In this document: piece by piece, positions 53,866-63,625 of the stretch
How the letters are laid out: each line of letters opens with the position of its first letter
Position numbering within the stretch: the stretch's first letter is position 1
NCBI RefSeq assembly: GCF_003347665.1
Contig: NZ_QDGA01000001.1
Location: 310,655-374,654 of the forward strand
Reading direction: 5' to 3'
DNA from: Microvirga calopogonii
GTDB lineage: Bacteria > Pseudomonadota > Alphaproteobacteria > Rhizobiales > Beijerinckiaceae
DNA length: 64,000 bases
Program-made: the position numbers and the translations under genes
The notes under the pieces: generated by a model
The model's database searches: none
Told to the model about the DNA's origin: nothing
Seen by the model: the letters and a program-made list of their open reading frames with translations, nothing else

Positions 53866-55970
53866 CGATTGCGGTTGCAATCCTGGGCTTCGCGGCCATC
53901 GCGCAGCAAACGGGCACCGGCACTAATCAGCCGCCCGCCGGATCGCCGCCAACCCCGACACCGCCTGCGAACGGGTCTCAGCCTCAGGTCGACGAATCCG
54001 CCCTGCGCTATTTCGCATCCCAAGGCGATACCCGCCGCGTGAATGCGGAAATCGCACGGTTGCGCGCGCTCTACCCCAACTGGACGCCGCCCAGCGACCT
54101 CTCGCAGCTCTCGGGCGCCGCAGCCGCTGCGCCGGACCCGCTCATCGAGCGTCTGTGGAATCTCTATCGCGAAGACCGGATCGCCGAGGTCCGCGCCGCC
54201 ATCACGGAGCGCCAGACCTCCGACCCGAACTGGAAACCGCCGGAGGAGCTCGTCACGGCCCTCGACATGGTCGAGGCGCGCCGCCGCCTGACCAATGCGT
54301 CCGATACGGGCCAATGGCGAACGGTCCTGCAGGTGGCGACGGAAACCCCGGGTCTTCTGACCTGCACGAACGTGGACGTGATGTGGCGGGTGGCGGAGGC
54401 TTTTGCCCGGACGGACCAGCCGAACCGGACGCGGGACGTCTACACGTATCTCCTGCAGAACTGCGCCAATCCGGGCGAGCGTCTCGCCACCCTTCAGAAG
54501 GCGCTCACCCTGCTGCCTGAGCCGCAGGTCACCGCCCTGCTCCAATTCGAACGCAAGACCGGTGAAACCCCGGACGATTTCACGTCCATCCGGGACGAAC
54601 TGGCCCGTCGCCGCGTCGAGCGCGCCTCCCTCGACAGCAAGATGACGGCCTCGGCCGAGGATCTCGCCGTCGTCGAGCGGATGGTCCAGAACACGAATGA
54701 AGCGGGCCCTGTGCTGATCCTCGGATGGTACAATTATCATCACGGCAATCCGGCGCGGGCGCTCGAACTGTTCAAGACGGCCCTCGACCGCGACGGCGGA
54801 ACGAAGGCGGCGGAAGGCTATGCCATGGCGCTGCGTGCCCTCGAGCGCCTCGCGGATGCGGAAGCCTTTGCCTATGAATGGCGAGAACGCGCCCCTGAGA
54901 ACATGAAGATCTATCTCGACGTGGCGACCGCGCTCCTCAGCCAGGATCCGCCGCCACGCCTCGAACCGCAGGTGCTTGCCCGGATCGTTCCCGTCGTCAC
55001 CGCGCAACGCTTCTCGGATGCGGGCCAAGCGCTCGGCTGGTACTCCTACAACACGGAGCAGATCCGCACGGCGCGCGATTGGTTCCGCACGGCACTGACC
55101 TGGAAGGCCGACGACGAAGCCTCGGCCTATGGGCTCGCCCTGACCACCCAGCGCCTGAACGATCGGGCAGGCTTCAACGCCGTGGTCGCTCAGTGGCGCG
55201 GTCGCTCGCAGCGCATCGCCGAGCTGGCGGATGGCACCAACGCGGCTATCAGGCGTCAGCCTGCCGCCACGCCGGCCATTGTCGCACAGGTCCCCATGGC
55301 TCAGCCTGCCGAAAGCGCTCCCGTGCCGCTACAGCCTCGCCCGGCCTCCCGCCAAGTCACGGCGGAGCGTGTCGAGACCGAGCAGACGTTCGCCAGGACG
55401 GAAGCCAATGTGCGGAGCAGGCAGACCCAGGCCCGGTCCACTCTCGGGCGCAGCTGCGCCATGACGCGCAATCCGGCCGGGCTGTCCGGCGACAGCGCCC
55501 TCACCCGGGGCTGGTGCCTGATGGAGATCAACCGCCCCATGGAAGCCGTGGCAGCCTTCGATCAGGCCATCGCCACCGGCAGCAGCCGCACCCGCGAGGA
55601 AGCGGCCTACGGCAAGTCCCTTGCCTACCTGCGCAAGAACCTGACCTCCGAGGCGGCCATCGCGGCCGCGGAGGCGCCGCAGACCCGCGAGCGCCGGGTG
55701 GAACTCGGCGCCTCGATCCTGACGCAGCGGGCGCTGGCCGCCTACCGGGACGGGCGCTACGTGGAAACCCTCCTCGCCCTGACCGAGCGGGCCCGGCTCG
55801 TCCCGGAGCAGAACGATCTTCTGCTCATCCGCGGCTGGTCTTATGTCAAGCTCGGCCGCTACGACGATGCCGAGAAGGTTTTCCGCGCCGTTCAGCAGAC
55901 GGGATATTCCGAGGAAGCCGCCGGCGGCTTGAACGCCATTCGCGAAATCACAGGCCAGATACGGTATTAG
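53841..55970 (+). CDS. TPR-repeat cellulose accessory protein (BcsK-like, no outer-membrane barrel)
   Basis: A 709-residue exported protein (signal peptide to about residue 21, Pro-rich linker to 50) composed mainly of TPR-like helical repeats (for example GWYNYHHGNPARALELFKTALDRD, shown in part near residue 305, and RGWCLMEINRPMEAVAAFDQ near 550). A disordered Pro/Gln segment near 475-510 splits two TPR blocks. BcsC of enterobacteria has TPRs plus a C-terminal 16-strand export barrel; no barrel is present here. This matches the BcsK type described for rhizobial cellulose operons. It probably scaffolds the periplasmic export complex and peptidoglycan passage. The 25-bp overlap with bcsZ indicates coupling. 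Confidence 0.82.
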   Translation: MRLVGSAITIAVAILGFAAIAQQTGTGTNQPPAGSPPTPTPPANGSQPQVDESALRYFASQGDTRRVNAEIARLRALYPNWTPPSDLSQLSGAAAAAPDPLIERLWNLYREDRIAEVRAAITERQTSDPNWKPPEELVTALDMVEARRRLTNASDTGQWRTVLQVATETPGLLTCTNVDVMWRVAEAFARTDQPNRTRDVYTYLLQNCANPGERLATLQKALTLLPEPQVTALLQFERKTGETPDDFTSIRDELARRRVERASLDSKMTASAEDLAVVERMVQNTNEAGPVLILGWYNYHHGNPARALELFKTALDRDGGTKAAEGYAMALRALERLADAEAFAYEWRERAPENMKIYLDVATALLSQDPPPRLEPQVLARIVPVVTAQRFSDAGQALGWYSYNTEQIRTARDWFRTALTWKADDEASAYGLALTTQRLNDRAGFNAVVAQWRGRSQRIAELADGTNAAIRRQPAATPAIVAQVPMAQPAESAPVPLQPRPASRQVTAERVETEQTFARTEANVRSRQTQARSTLGRSCAMTRNPAGLSGDSALTRGWCLMEINRPMEAVAAFDQAIATGSSRTREEAAYGKSLAYLRKNLTSEAAIAAAEAPQTRERRVELGASILTQRALAAYRDGRYVETLLALTERARLVPEQNDLLLIRGWSYVKLGRYDDAEKVFRAVQQTGYSEEAAGGLNAIREITGQIRY

Positions 55971-56068
55971 CGCCCGATTCCGGGGCGGTTGCCAGGGCCG
56001 GCCCTGCCCCTATCTAATGGCCGAATGGGCTTTTGCCCAGATCCGGTTTCTCCCCTCGATTCGACCTC

Positions 56069-56575
56069 ATGGCCAGCTTGCAGATCATAGTGTTCGACGT
56101 GTGCGGCACCGCCTGTGCCCTGCACAGAAGCGCCGCGCGCGAATTTCTGCCCCTGCCCCATCTGTGGCGCCCCCCGGCGCTGCCTCGCCCGGTGGCGGGA
56201 TTTTTCAACCTGGGCGGCCATGCGGTTCCGGTGCTTCGGCTCGATGTGCTGTTCGGCCTTCAGCGAACGGACGACGGCGCCGAGGCGAACCTCTACCGGC
56301 ACCTGATCCTCATCGAACGGTTCAACACGTCCGGAACGACGGCGCTTCTCGTCGACAGGGTTCTCGATGTTGCGAGCGTGGCTCCGTCGCAGCTGTCACC
56401 CGTCAGCCAAGAGGGCACCTTGAACGGCTGCGTCGAGGCGGAGGTTACGTGGGGCGGACGGCTCGTCCACCTGCTCTCGGTCGAGCGCATTCTCCTTGCC
56501 GAAGAGCAGCAGGCTCTGACGGAACTCGGGCGCAAGGCGCAGAGCCGACTCAGCGAATGGGCGGTCGAGGCCTGA
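56069..56575 (+). CDS. CheW-type coupling protein (WspB position)
   Basis: A 168-residue single-domain CheW protein (VFDVCGTACALHRSAAREFL at the start, VAGFFNLGGHAVPVLRLDVL in the middle). CheW links chemoreceptors to the CheA kinase in the receptor array. The start at ATG 56069 is chosen from domain limits; the ribosome site is weak and a longer form from 56033 is possible. Its stop overlaps the next start by one base (TGATG). It opens a seven-gene chemosensory operon that begins 98 bp after the cellulose genes. Confidence 0.85.
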   Translation: MASLQIIVFDVCGTACALHRSAAREFLPLPHLWRPPALPRPVAGFFNLGGHAVPVLRLDVLFGLQRTDDGAEANLYRHLILIERFNTSGTTALLVDRVLDVASVAPSQLSPVSQEGTLNGCVEAEVTWGGRLVHLLSVERILLAEEQQALTELGRKAQSRLSEWAVEA

Positions 56576-58014
56576 TGGCCACACGTGCCATCGCTGTCCC
56601 GCTGATCGATGCCGGCTTTCCAGACCTGAAAAACCGCATCATCGAGCGCACCGGACATTTCTATTACCAGGATAAGGACGATCTGCTCTGGGAGCGGGTG
56701 CGCAAGCGCCTGCGGGCCACGGGCCTTGCCGGTTCGACGCAGTATCTGAACCTCCTGGACGATGCGATTTCGGGCCCGGCCGAATGGGGAAAGCTGGAAG
56801 CCGAGATCACCATCGGCGAGACCTTCTTCTTCCGCTATGTGGAGCAGTTTGCGGCCCTGCGCGAGACGATCCTGCCGGAGATCATCGACAGGAAGTGCAA
56901 CACGCAGCGGCTGCGTATCTGGAGCGCCGGATGCTCGACCGGAGCAGAGCCCTACTCCCTAGCGATTCTCGTCAAGGAAATCCTCGGTGAGCGACTGGGC
57001 ACATGGCGCGTCAGCATCGTCGGCACGGACATCAACGACAGCTTCCTCAGCATGGCCAGGCAGGCGCGGTTCGGGAAATGGGCGCTTCGCTCCATGCCGG
57101 CCATGGAGCGGGATCGCTATTTCCTAGATGCCGGAAAGGACCAGTGGCAGGTCAGGCCTGAATTCCGCTCCCTTGTCCGTTTCGAGAAGCATAATCTCCT
57201 GAGCCTTCTCGATGGCACTTCTCCCCTCGAGTTAACCGATTTCGACCTGATCCTCTGCCGTAACGTCCTGATCTATTTTCATCCGGACACCGTGGTCCGG
57301 ATCGTCGAGGCCCTGCGCGACCGCCTCACGGAAGACGGGTGGATGCTGCTGGGACATGCGGAGCCCAATCCTGCCTTTTCCGCCATGATGCAGACCTTGA
57401 ACCTGCCCGGGACCGTGGCCTATCGACCGGGCACGGGGACGACATCGGCGATCTCTCCCGTCGAGCAAGCCAGCTCCGTCCCCGCGCATTGGGTGCCGCT
57501 TCTTCCCCCACCGAAGCCTGTCGAGCCGGTCAAGTCACCGCGTCTCGCTCCGCCTGCAGCGAAACCGTCCCGGGCAGAGGCCCCCCGCTCTTCCCAAGCA
57601 TCGGGCTCCTTGCTGGAGGAGGTCCGGGTGAGCGCCGATACGGGGGATTTCGCTGCGGCCGATGCTCTCTGCCGAAAGGCCCTGGTCGCCGAGCCTCTGA
57701 GCGCCGCCCTTCACTTTTACCATGGCCTCATCCTGCATGGTCTCAGACGGCCCGACGATGCCGAGAAAAGCTTCCTTAAGAGCATCTATCTCGATAAAAG
57801 CTTTGCCATGGCCCATTACCACCTTGGATTGCTGTTGCTCGCGGAAGGTCGCTCGACTCCCGGACGGCGCGCCCTGACCAATGCGGCCCGCATTGCAGCC
57901 GCAATGCCCGACGATGGCCCCCTCGACGAGGCCGACGGACTGACCGCCAGGGATCTGCGCAATCTCATTCGTATCCATCTCGAAGCGGCAACGCCGTCCA
58001 AGCGCAGGAGTTGA
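56575..58014 (+). CDS. CheR methyltransferase with TPR domain (WspC-like)
   Basis: A 479-residue protein. The CheR core (about residues 10-275) has the S-adenosylmethionine site in SAGCSTGAEPYSLAI and the family segment LCRNVLIYFHPD. A Pro-rich linker (300-350) leads to a C-terminal TPR block (LHFYHGLILHGLRRPDDAEK near 380). CheR with TPRs is the WspC form and lets the enzyme methylate a receptor that lacks a tether pentapeptide. The open frame continues upstream to 56017 inside the CheW gene, but the homologous part begins at ATG 56575, coupled to the CheW stop. Confidence 0.92.
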   Translation: MATRAIAVPLIDAGFPDLKNRIIERTGHFYYQDKDDLLWERVRKRLRATGLAGSTQYLNLLDDAISGPAEWGKLEAEITIGETFFFRYVEQFAALRETILPEIIDRKCNTQRLRIWSAGCSTGAEPYSLAILVKEILGERLGTWRVSIVGTDINDSFLSMARQARFGKWALRSMPAMERDRYFLDAGKDQWQVRPEFRSLVRFEKHNLLSLLDGTSPLELTDFDLILCRNVLIYFHPDTVVRIVEALRDRLTEDGWMLLGHAEPNPAFSAMMQTLNLPGTVAYRPGTGTTSAISPVEQASSVPAHWVPLLPPPKPVEPVKSPRLAPPAAKPSRAEAPRSSQASGSLLEEVRVSADTGDFAAADALCRKALVAEPLSAALHFYHGLILHGLRRPDDAEKSFLKSIYLDKSFAMAHYHLGLLLLAEGRSTPGRRALTNAARIAAAMPDDGPLDEADGLTARDLRNLIRIHLEAATPSKRRS

Positions 58015-58016
58015 TC

Positions 58017-58616
58017 GTGGCGAGATCTGCGCGCCGGAAGCTGAAACTGATGGAACGTGTCCGCGTCCGCTCCGCCGAGGAGCGCATGCAGCACATCCTC
58101 GACGAGCGCACGGAACGCCTCGCGGCGCGAAGGGACACGACAACGTCTCCGGCGGAAGCCCTTCTTCGCGCCTTGGTTTGCGGCACGGGCGGTGAGCGCT
58201 TCGGCCTCCCGGTCGAAACCGTGGCGGAGGTTCTGCCGCCCCAGAAATGCATGCCTGTTCCAGATGGGCCGCCGGCGCTGATCGGCCTGTTCGGTCGGGG
58301 CGGGCGACTGGTGAGCGTGATCGATCTCGCCCTTGCCCTGGGGCTCGAGCCGTCCTCTGCGGAAAATGAGAACCAGCACTTCGTCCTGCTGCGGCGAGAG
58401 CAGCCGCAGGTCGCGCTGAGGGTCGAGCGTGCCTATGCCGTCGAGGACATCCTCCCCCTGACCGGCGACGATGCGACCGGCTTCCGCAACGATGCAGTTA
58501 CCGGATACGGCAAACTTCCATCCGGCCCTGACGGGCAGGACGAAACGCTCTCTCTTCTCGATACCGAGCGCCTTCTGCGCCCCTTCCTGCCAACATCTCT
58601 TGTTCCCGGAGTCTGA
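58017..58616 (+). CDS. CheW-type coupling protein, second copy (WspD-like)
   Basis: A 199-residue protein with a basic N-terminal extension of about 50 residues ([20 protein letters not shown]) and a C-terminal CheW domain ([37 protein letters not shown]). The GTG at 58017 has AGGAG six bases upstream and starts two bases after the cheR stop. Two different CheW proteins in one operon is a hallmark of Wsp systems. Confidence 0.87.
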   Translation: MARSARRKLKLMERVRVRSAEERMQHILDERTERLAARRDTTTSPAEALLRALVCGTGGERFGLPVETVAEVLPPQKCMPVPDGPPALIGLFGRGGRLVSVIDLALALGLEPSSAENENQHFVLLRREQPQVALRVERAYAVEDILPLTGDDATGFRNDAVTGYGKLPSGPDGQDETLSLLDTERLLRPFLPTSLVPGV

Positions 58617-58617
58617 C

Positions 58618-60294
58618 GTGACGATCTCGATCGCCAACCGCATTCTTCTCGGCTTCGCCGTCATCATCGCATTGATGGTCGGCCTTGGCGTCTATGCCAT
58701 CAACCAGCTGGACGACGTCCGCCAGTCCACCGAGACGATCGTGACACGCGATCTGGCGCTGATGCGCCAGATCGAGGATCTCGGCGACCTGCAGAACAAC
58801 ATGCGGGGCCTGCGGGAGGAAATTCTCTCTCGCTTCTACCTGCGCTCCCTGGGCCAGCAGCAATCATCCGGAGAAGACCTGACCCGCGCCTGGGAACAGC
58901 AGGCCGTTGCGACCGAATCTGCGATGGCGCAGGCCATCGCGACGGTGAACGATTTCGTTACCCGATCGGTCACCGCGCAGAGAGCGGATGCCTGGCGGCG
59001 CATTGCCGAAATTTTCAACCGCGCCAGTGGAGATCTGCGCCAGATCCGCACCTTGACGGAGAGGCAGTTTGCCGCCGAGCAGAGCAATGACCTTGCAACC
59101 GTCGCCGCGACCCAGAACGGCCTCAATGCCAGCCGCGAGTCCTGGAACAGGAATCTCGTTCAATCCCGCAGCGTTCTGGGCGAGGCCATCACGATCGGGC
59201 AGCGGCGAATCGGCGAAGTCTATGAGCAGAGCCGGATGTCGATCATCCTGGCCGTAGCGGTTGCAGCGCTCCTGAGCGTCCTGATCACCTACGCTCTGCG
59301 CTCCTCCATCACCGGACCTCTCGGCAATTTCATGAGCTTCGTCGAGCGGGTCGGGCGCGGGGAACTCGGCGGCCAGAAGGCCGTAGCCGGCAAGGACGAG
59401 ATCGGGCATCTCGGCGCGACGCTCAACACCATGGTCGACGGTCTGCGCCAGCTTGCGCAACAGAGCCGCGAGGCAACGGAAAACCTGAACGCTGCGGCGG
59501 CGGAAATCCGTGCATCGACCCAGGAACAGGCGGCCTCCGTCGAGGAACAACTGGCGGCCGTCCAGGAAACCGCCGCAACGGTCGACGAGATCACCCATTC
59601 GGGAACCCAGATCGGAAAGCGCGCGCAGGAGGTCATCGCATCCGCCCAAGCCGCGGCACAGACCAGCGTCTCGGGATTGCAGGCGGTCGAGGAAACGGCC
59701 CGCGCCATGGATGCCATTCGCGAACAGGCGGAAGCGGTGGCGGAGAACATCGTCGCCCTGAGTGAGAAGACGCAGGCCGTCGGCGAGATCATCACGTCCG
59801 TCAACGACATTTCCGAGCGCACGCATCTTCTTGCCCTCAACGCCGCCATCGAAGCGGCGGCGGCCGGCGAGAACGGGCGAAGCTTCGCGGTGGTGGCCTC
59901 CGAGATGAAGACTCTCGCCGACCAGGCGAAAGATGCGACGCTGCAGGTCCGCTCGATCCTGGGCGACATTCAGCGCGGCATCAATTCGTCCGTGATGCTG
60001 ACGGAAGAGGCTGTGAAACGCGTTGCTGCCGGCAAGGAGCGCACCGACATCACTCAGCAGACCATCACGGGCATCTCCGGCCAGATCCAGGAAAGCGTCC
60101 AGACCTTCCAGCAGATCATCGCGTCGACCAACCAGCAGCAGCTCGGCATCGAGCAGGTGATGGGAGCCCTTCAGAACATCCGCCAGGCAAGTCAGCAGAC
60201 GGCCGCAGGCACCCGCCAGCTCGATACGGCGGCGGCCAACCTGTCGTCCCTCGCGCAACAGCTTCTCGGCTTTGCCGAGCGCTACCGCCTGTAA
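58618..60294 (+). CDS. methyl-accepting chemoreceptor (WspA-like)
   Basis: A 558-residue receptor: first membrane helix ([20 protein letters not shown], residues 9-28), a periplasmic four-helix-bundle sensor (about 29-204), second helix ([19 protein letters not shown]), a HAMP domain, and a long cytoplasmic coiled coil with the signalling tip [20 protein letters not shown] (about residues 397-416). There is no C-terminal CheR/CheB pentapeptide; it ends in FAERYRL. It starts with GTG 58618 two bases after the cheW stop. In Wsp systems such receptors sense surface contact or envelope stress; that role here is inference. Confidence 0.92.
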   Translation: MTISIANRILLGFAVIIALMVGLGVYAINQLDDVRQSTETIVTRDLALMRQIEDLGDLQNNMRGLREEILSRFYLRSLGQQQSSGEDLTRAWEQQAVATESAMAQAIATVNDFVTRSVTAQRADAWRRIAEIFNRASGDLRQIRTLTERQFAAEQSNDLATVAATQNGLNASRESWNRNLVQSRSVLGEAITIGQRRIGEVYEQSRMSIILAVAVAALLSVLITYALRSSITGPLGNFMSFVERVGRGELGGQKAVAGKDEIGHLGATLNTMVDGLRQLAQQSREATENLNAAAAEIRASTQEQAASVEEQLAAVQETAATVDEITHSGTQIGKRAQEVIASAQAAAQTSVSGLQAVEETARAMDAIREQAEAVAENIVALSEKTQAVGEIITSVNDISERTHLLALNAAIEAAAAGENGRSFAVVASEMKTLADQAKDATLQVRSILGDIQRGINSSVMLTEEAVKRVAAGKERTDITQQTITGISGQIQESVQTFQQIIASTNQQQLGIEQVMGALQNIRQASQQTAAGTRQLDTAAANLSSLAQQLLGFAERYRL

Positions 60295-60318
60295 TCGGCC
60301 CATGGGGACGCGCGTGTC

Positions 60319-62538
60319 GTGACGGATATACGCAAGCAGCTTTTGGCGGCCTTCGAGGCGGAGCACCGGGAGCATCTTCAGGCGATCCGGGCCGCGCTCG
60401 ATCACGCGGGTGGGGGCGAGATCGACCTGACCGACGTCTTTCGCCGGGCGCATAGCCTCAAGGGAGCGGCCCGCGCCGTCGACCTGCCGGCCGTGGAGGA
60501 AGTGGCCCATCAGCTCGAAGCGCTCTTCTCCCAGGTGCTCGAGGGCCAGCAGGCCCTGGACGAGCCCACCGTCGCCACGGTCAGGCAGAACCTCGACCTC
60601 ATCGAGGATCTTGTCGCGGATGTCCTGAAGCTGCCGGAACGCCAGATGGCTCCGGCACCGGTCTTGAAGCCCGAGCCGATCGAGCCGGAACCGGCAGCCC
60701 CAAAGGCGGACGCGCCCGCCCCTGCCGATGCCGGCGCGGGGGCCTATCTCCGCGTCGCCGCCGATCAGATGGAGGAACTGTCCGATTCCATGCATCAGCT
60801 CCTGGCCGAGCTGCAGGCCGATGAGGGGATCGACGACGCGCTGCGGCAGATCGAGTTGGAGGTTAGGGGCCTCCGGCGAAGCTGGGATCAGCTTCACGCA
60901 CAGGTCAACACGCTCAGTTCCGCAACACAGCGCGTTCCTGAAGGCTTCGGTTCCCGCAACAATCCATCCTTCGCCCCGCGCCTGCGCGATTTCGATCAGG
61001 GACTGAAGGCGCTGTTCCGCAGGCTGTCCGCCTTGTCTCGCGACAGGAGGCAGTCGAGCTGGTCCATCGAACAGGCGGCGCGTCAGGTTCGCGACAACAT
61101 CGACCGTGTCTCCCTCGTCTCGGCCGAGACGGTTTTCGGCGGTTTCGGCCACATGGTCCGCGAGATCGCGCGCAAGGCCGGGCGTGACGTGAATGTGCGC
61201 AGCATCGGCCTCGACATCCAGGCGGACCGCCAGGTGCTTCAGGCTCTCAAGGATCCCGTGATGCACCTCCTGCGCAATGCGGTGAGCCACGGAATCGAAC
61301 CGCCGGAGGAGCGCGTTGCCAAGGGTAAGGCCGAGCGGGCCGAGGTAATCCTGGAACTGGCTTCCCGCGGCGGGCGCCTGGTCATCAGCGTTCGCGACGA
61401 TGGACGGGGCCCGAACTTGGCTCGGATCGAGGAGGTCGCCGTCGAACGTGGGCTGCTGCAGCCACGGGATGCCAGCCATCCGCCGCCGATGATGGACCAG
61501 CTCCTGTCCCTCGTCTTCGCCCCCGGTTTCTCGACGGCAGGCGAAGTCGACCGGCTGTCTGGCCGGGGCATAGGCCTGTCCGTGGTCGCGGAGGCCGTCC
61601 GCAAATTGCAAGGCTCCGTCCTGATGAGGCCGCGCTACCCACATGGGACGGAGATTCTTCTGAACGTGCCCTTCACGGCGGCGCGCCAGCCTCTGCTGCT
61701 CCTGGAAGCGGAGGAGCGGACGTTCGGCCTGCCGTCCCACGCGGTGGTGCGCCTCCTGCGGCTGCCTGCCGACGCGCTGGAAAGTGTGGAAGGTCGCCCC
61801 ACGGCACGGATCGAGATCGGGGGACAGGACGTTATCGTCCCAGTCGTCGCCCTCGCAGCCCTGACAGGATCGCCCAATGCCCCCCTCCCCACCGAGGCTG
61901 GACACGTGAAGGCCGTGCTCGTCCGTCACGGCTCCCGCACCTGCGCGCTCGCCGTCAATACGTTCCACGATGTCCGGACAATGCTGGTCAGCGACATCCA
62001 GGCGGTCGGGCTCAACGAGCTGGTCTCGGGCACCGTTCTTTTGGAGAACGAAATGCCGGCCCTCGTGCTGAGCCCCGACAAACTGGTCGAGCACTGGGTG
62101 AAGAACGAGGGCAGTCTCGCGGCTGGGGGCCTCGGGCTTGCCCGGTGGGCGCCCGAGGAAGAGCGGCGGGCGCGGACGATCCTCGTGGTCGACGACTCCA
62201 TCACCACCCGCACTCTCGAGAAGAGCATTCTGGAGGCGCAGGGCTACGAAGTCCTCCTCAGCGTCGACGGTATCGATGCCCTTCACGTCCTGCGTTCGGG
62301 CGAAGCCATCGTCGATCTCGTCATCGCCGACGTCGAAATGCCGCGCATGGACGGTTTCGGATTGCTGCAGGCGGTCAAGAACGATCCGCGGCTTTCCACT
62401 CTTCCGGTCATCCTCATGACGTCGCGGGCCGACCCGGAGGACGTGCGCAAGGGTCTCGATCTTGGCGCGAGCGCCTATATTACCAAGCAGAAGTTCGATC
62501 AACGCGAACTCTTGGCGACGATCGGGCAGGTGCTGTGA
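60319..62538 (+). CDS. CheA-type hybrid histidine kinase with receiver (WspE-like)
   Basis: A 739-residue kinase. The N-terminal Hpt domain has the phospho-acceptor His in RAHSLKGAARAVDLP (near residue 46). The ATPase follows with MHLLRNAVSHGIEPPEER (N box, near 315) and DDGRG and GRGIGLSV (G boxes), then a CheW-like domain and a C-terminal receiver with the Asp in LVIADVEMPRMDG (near 673). This CheA-receiver fusion is the WspE form. The start is GTG 60319. It should pass phosphate to the operon's response regulators. Confidence 0.94.
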   Translation: MTDIRKQLLAAFEAEHREHLQAIRAALDHAGGGEIDLTDVFRRAHSLKGAARAVDLPAVEEVAHQLEALFSQVLEGQQALDEPTVATVRQNLDLIEDLVADVLKLPERQMAPAPVLKPEPIEPEPAAPKADAPAPADAGAGAYLRVAADQMEELSDSMHQLLAELQADEGIDDALRQIELEVRGLRRSWDQLHAQVNTLSSATQRVPEGFGSRNNPSFAPRLRDFDQGLKALFRRLSALSRDRRQSSWSIEQAARQVRDNIDRVSLVSAETVFGGFGHMVREIARKAGRDVNVRSIGLDIQADRQVLQALKDPVMHLLRNAVSHGIEPPEERVAKGKAERAEVILELASRGGRLVISVRDDGRGPNLARIEEVAVERGLLQPRDASHPPPMMDQLLSLVFAPGFSTAGEVDRLSGRGIGLSVVAEAVRKLQGSVLMRPRYPHGTEILLNVPFTAARQPLLLLEAEERTFGLPSHAVVRLLRLPADALESVEGRPTARIEIGGQDVIVPVVALAALTGSPNAPLPTEAGHVKAVLVRHGSRTCALAVNTFHDVRTMLVSDIQAVGLNELVSGTVLLENEMPALVLSPDKLVEHWVKNEGSLAAGGLGLARWAPEEERRARTILVVDDSITTRTLEKSILEAQGYEVLLSVDGIDALHVLRSGEAIVDLVIADVEMPRMDGFGLLQAVKNDPRLSTLPVILMTSRADPEDVRKGLDLGASAYITKQKFDQRELLATIGQVL

Positions 62539-62548
62539 GTATCCGGCG

Positions 62549-63625
62549 ATGAGTATGGCGTCTCAGCCACGGGTCCGTGTGATGGTCGTCGAGGATTCCC
62601 TCGTCGTCCGTCAGCTGCTCGTCCATATCATCGCCAGCGACCCCCGCCTCGTGGTCGCCGCCGCCGTCAGCTCGGCCGAGGAGGCCCTCCAGGAAATCGG
62701 CCGCGTGCAGCCGGATGTGGTGTCCATGGATATCCGCCTCCCGGGAATGGACGGTCTCGAAGCCACGCGCCGGATCATGTCGCAACACCCGACGCCCATC
62801 GTCGTCATCGCCGACAGCATCGAGGATTCCTCTCTCAAGATCTCCATGAATGCGCTGCGGGCCGGTGCGCTCACGGTGGTGGAAAAGCCCGTCGGTCTCT
62901 CCAGCGCCAATTATTCGGGGATTGCCAGCACCATCTGCACCCAGCTCTACATCATGAGCCAGGTACCGGTGGTCCGGCAGCGCTCGTTCGCGCCGTGGCG
63001 CGAGAGAACGGCCACCACGCCTCCCAGGCGCGATCCGGAATGGAGTGCGGCACGGCCGAGCATCATGGGGATTGCCGCTTCCACGGGTGGGCCGCCCGCC
63101 CTCTCCAAAGTCCTGGGCGCGCTGCCGGTGGACTTTCCGCTGCCGGTTCTCCTCGTCCAGCATATGGGCGCCCCGTTCATGGAGGGTTTCGCCTCCTGGC
63201 TGAACGGACTGCTGCCTTTGAATGTCCGTCTGGCACAGGATCAGGAGATCCCGGCCGCAGGCAATGTCTACGTGGCGCCCGGCGACCGGCACCTGCTGCT
63301 TTCCCCCGCGGGCACCCTGAAGGTGAGCGCCGAACCTCCCCTGGGCAACCAGCGGCCCTCCGCCACCATGCTGTTCCAGTCCATGGCCCGGTCCGTCGGC
63401 CGGAGGGGCCTCGGGGTCATCCTCACGGGCATGGGCGAGGATGGCGCGCAGGGCCTCGTCGAGCTGCGCCAAGCGGGAGGCTACGGGCTGGCCGAGGACG
63501 AAAGCACCGCCGTCGTCTATGGCATGCCCGCCGCTGCGGCCCGCCTGGGCGGCGTCAATGTCAGCCTGCCCCTCGACCTGATCGCTCCCCGGATCGTGAG
63601 GCTAGCGCGGGGAGAGGGCGAATGA
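62549..63625 (+). CDS. CheB methylesterase with receiver (WspF-like)
   Basis: A 358-residue protein: an N-terminal receiver (VMVVEDSLVVRQ; Asp in DVVSMDIRLPGMDG) and a C-terminal esterase with the nucleophile Ser in GIAASTGGPPA, His in LVQHMGAPF and Asp in GMGEDGAQG. It demethylates the receptor and gives feedback; loss of WspF in pseudomonads locks the system on and raises c-di-GMP. ATG 62549 is followed by a second ATG at 62555. The stop overlaps the next start (ATGA). Confidence 0.93.
   Translation: MSMASQPRVRVMVVEDSLVVRQLLVHIIASDPRLVVAAAVSSAEEALQEIGRVQPDVVSMDIRLPGMDGLEATRRIMSQHPTPIVVIADSIEDSSLKISMNALRAGALTVVEKPVGLSSANYSGIASTICTQLYIMSQVPVVRQRSFAPWRERTATTPPRRDPEWSAARPSIMGIAASTGGPPALSKVLGALPVDFPLPVLLVQHMGAPFMEGFASWLNGLLPLNVRLAQDQEIPAAGNVYVAPGDRHLLLSPAGTLKVSAEPPLGNQRPSATMLFQSMARSVGRRGLGVILTGMGEDGAQGLVELRQAGGYGLAEDESTAVVYGMPAAAARLGGVNVSLPLDLIAPRIVRLARGEGE

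Noticed and set aside
56017-56574. A longer start for the CheR gene inside the CheW gene.
   Set aside because: The upstream part shows no CheR homology and runs out of frame through a clear CheW domain; ATG 56575 is coupled to the CheW stop.
58864-62502. Very long open frame on the minus strand opposite the MCP and CheA genes (also others opposite bcsA, the CheB genes, the RND operon and ctaD).
   Set aside because: High-GC codon bias in the real genes keeps the antisense frames open. The translated products have no recognisable domains, while the plus-strand genes have full motifs and coupled starts.
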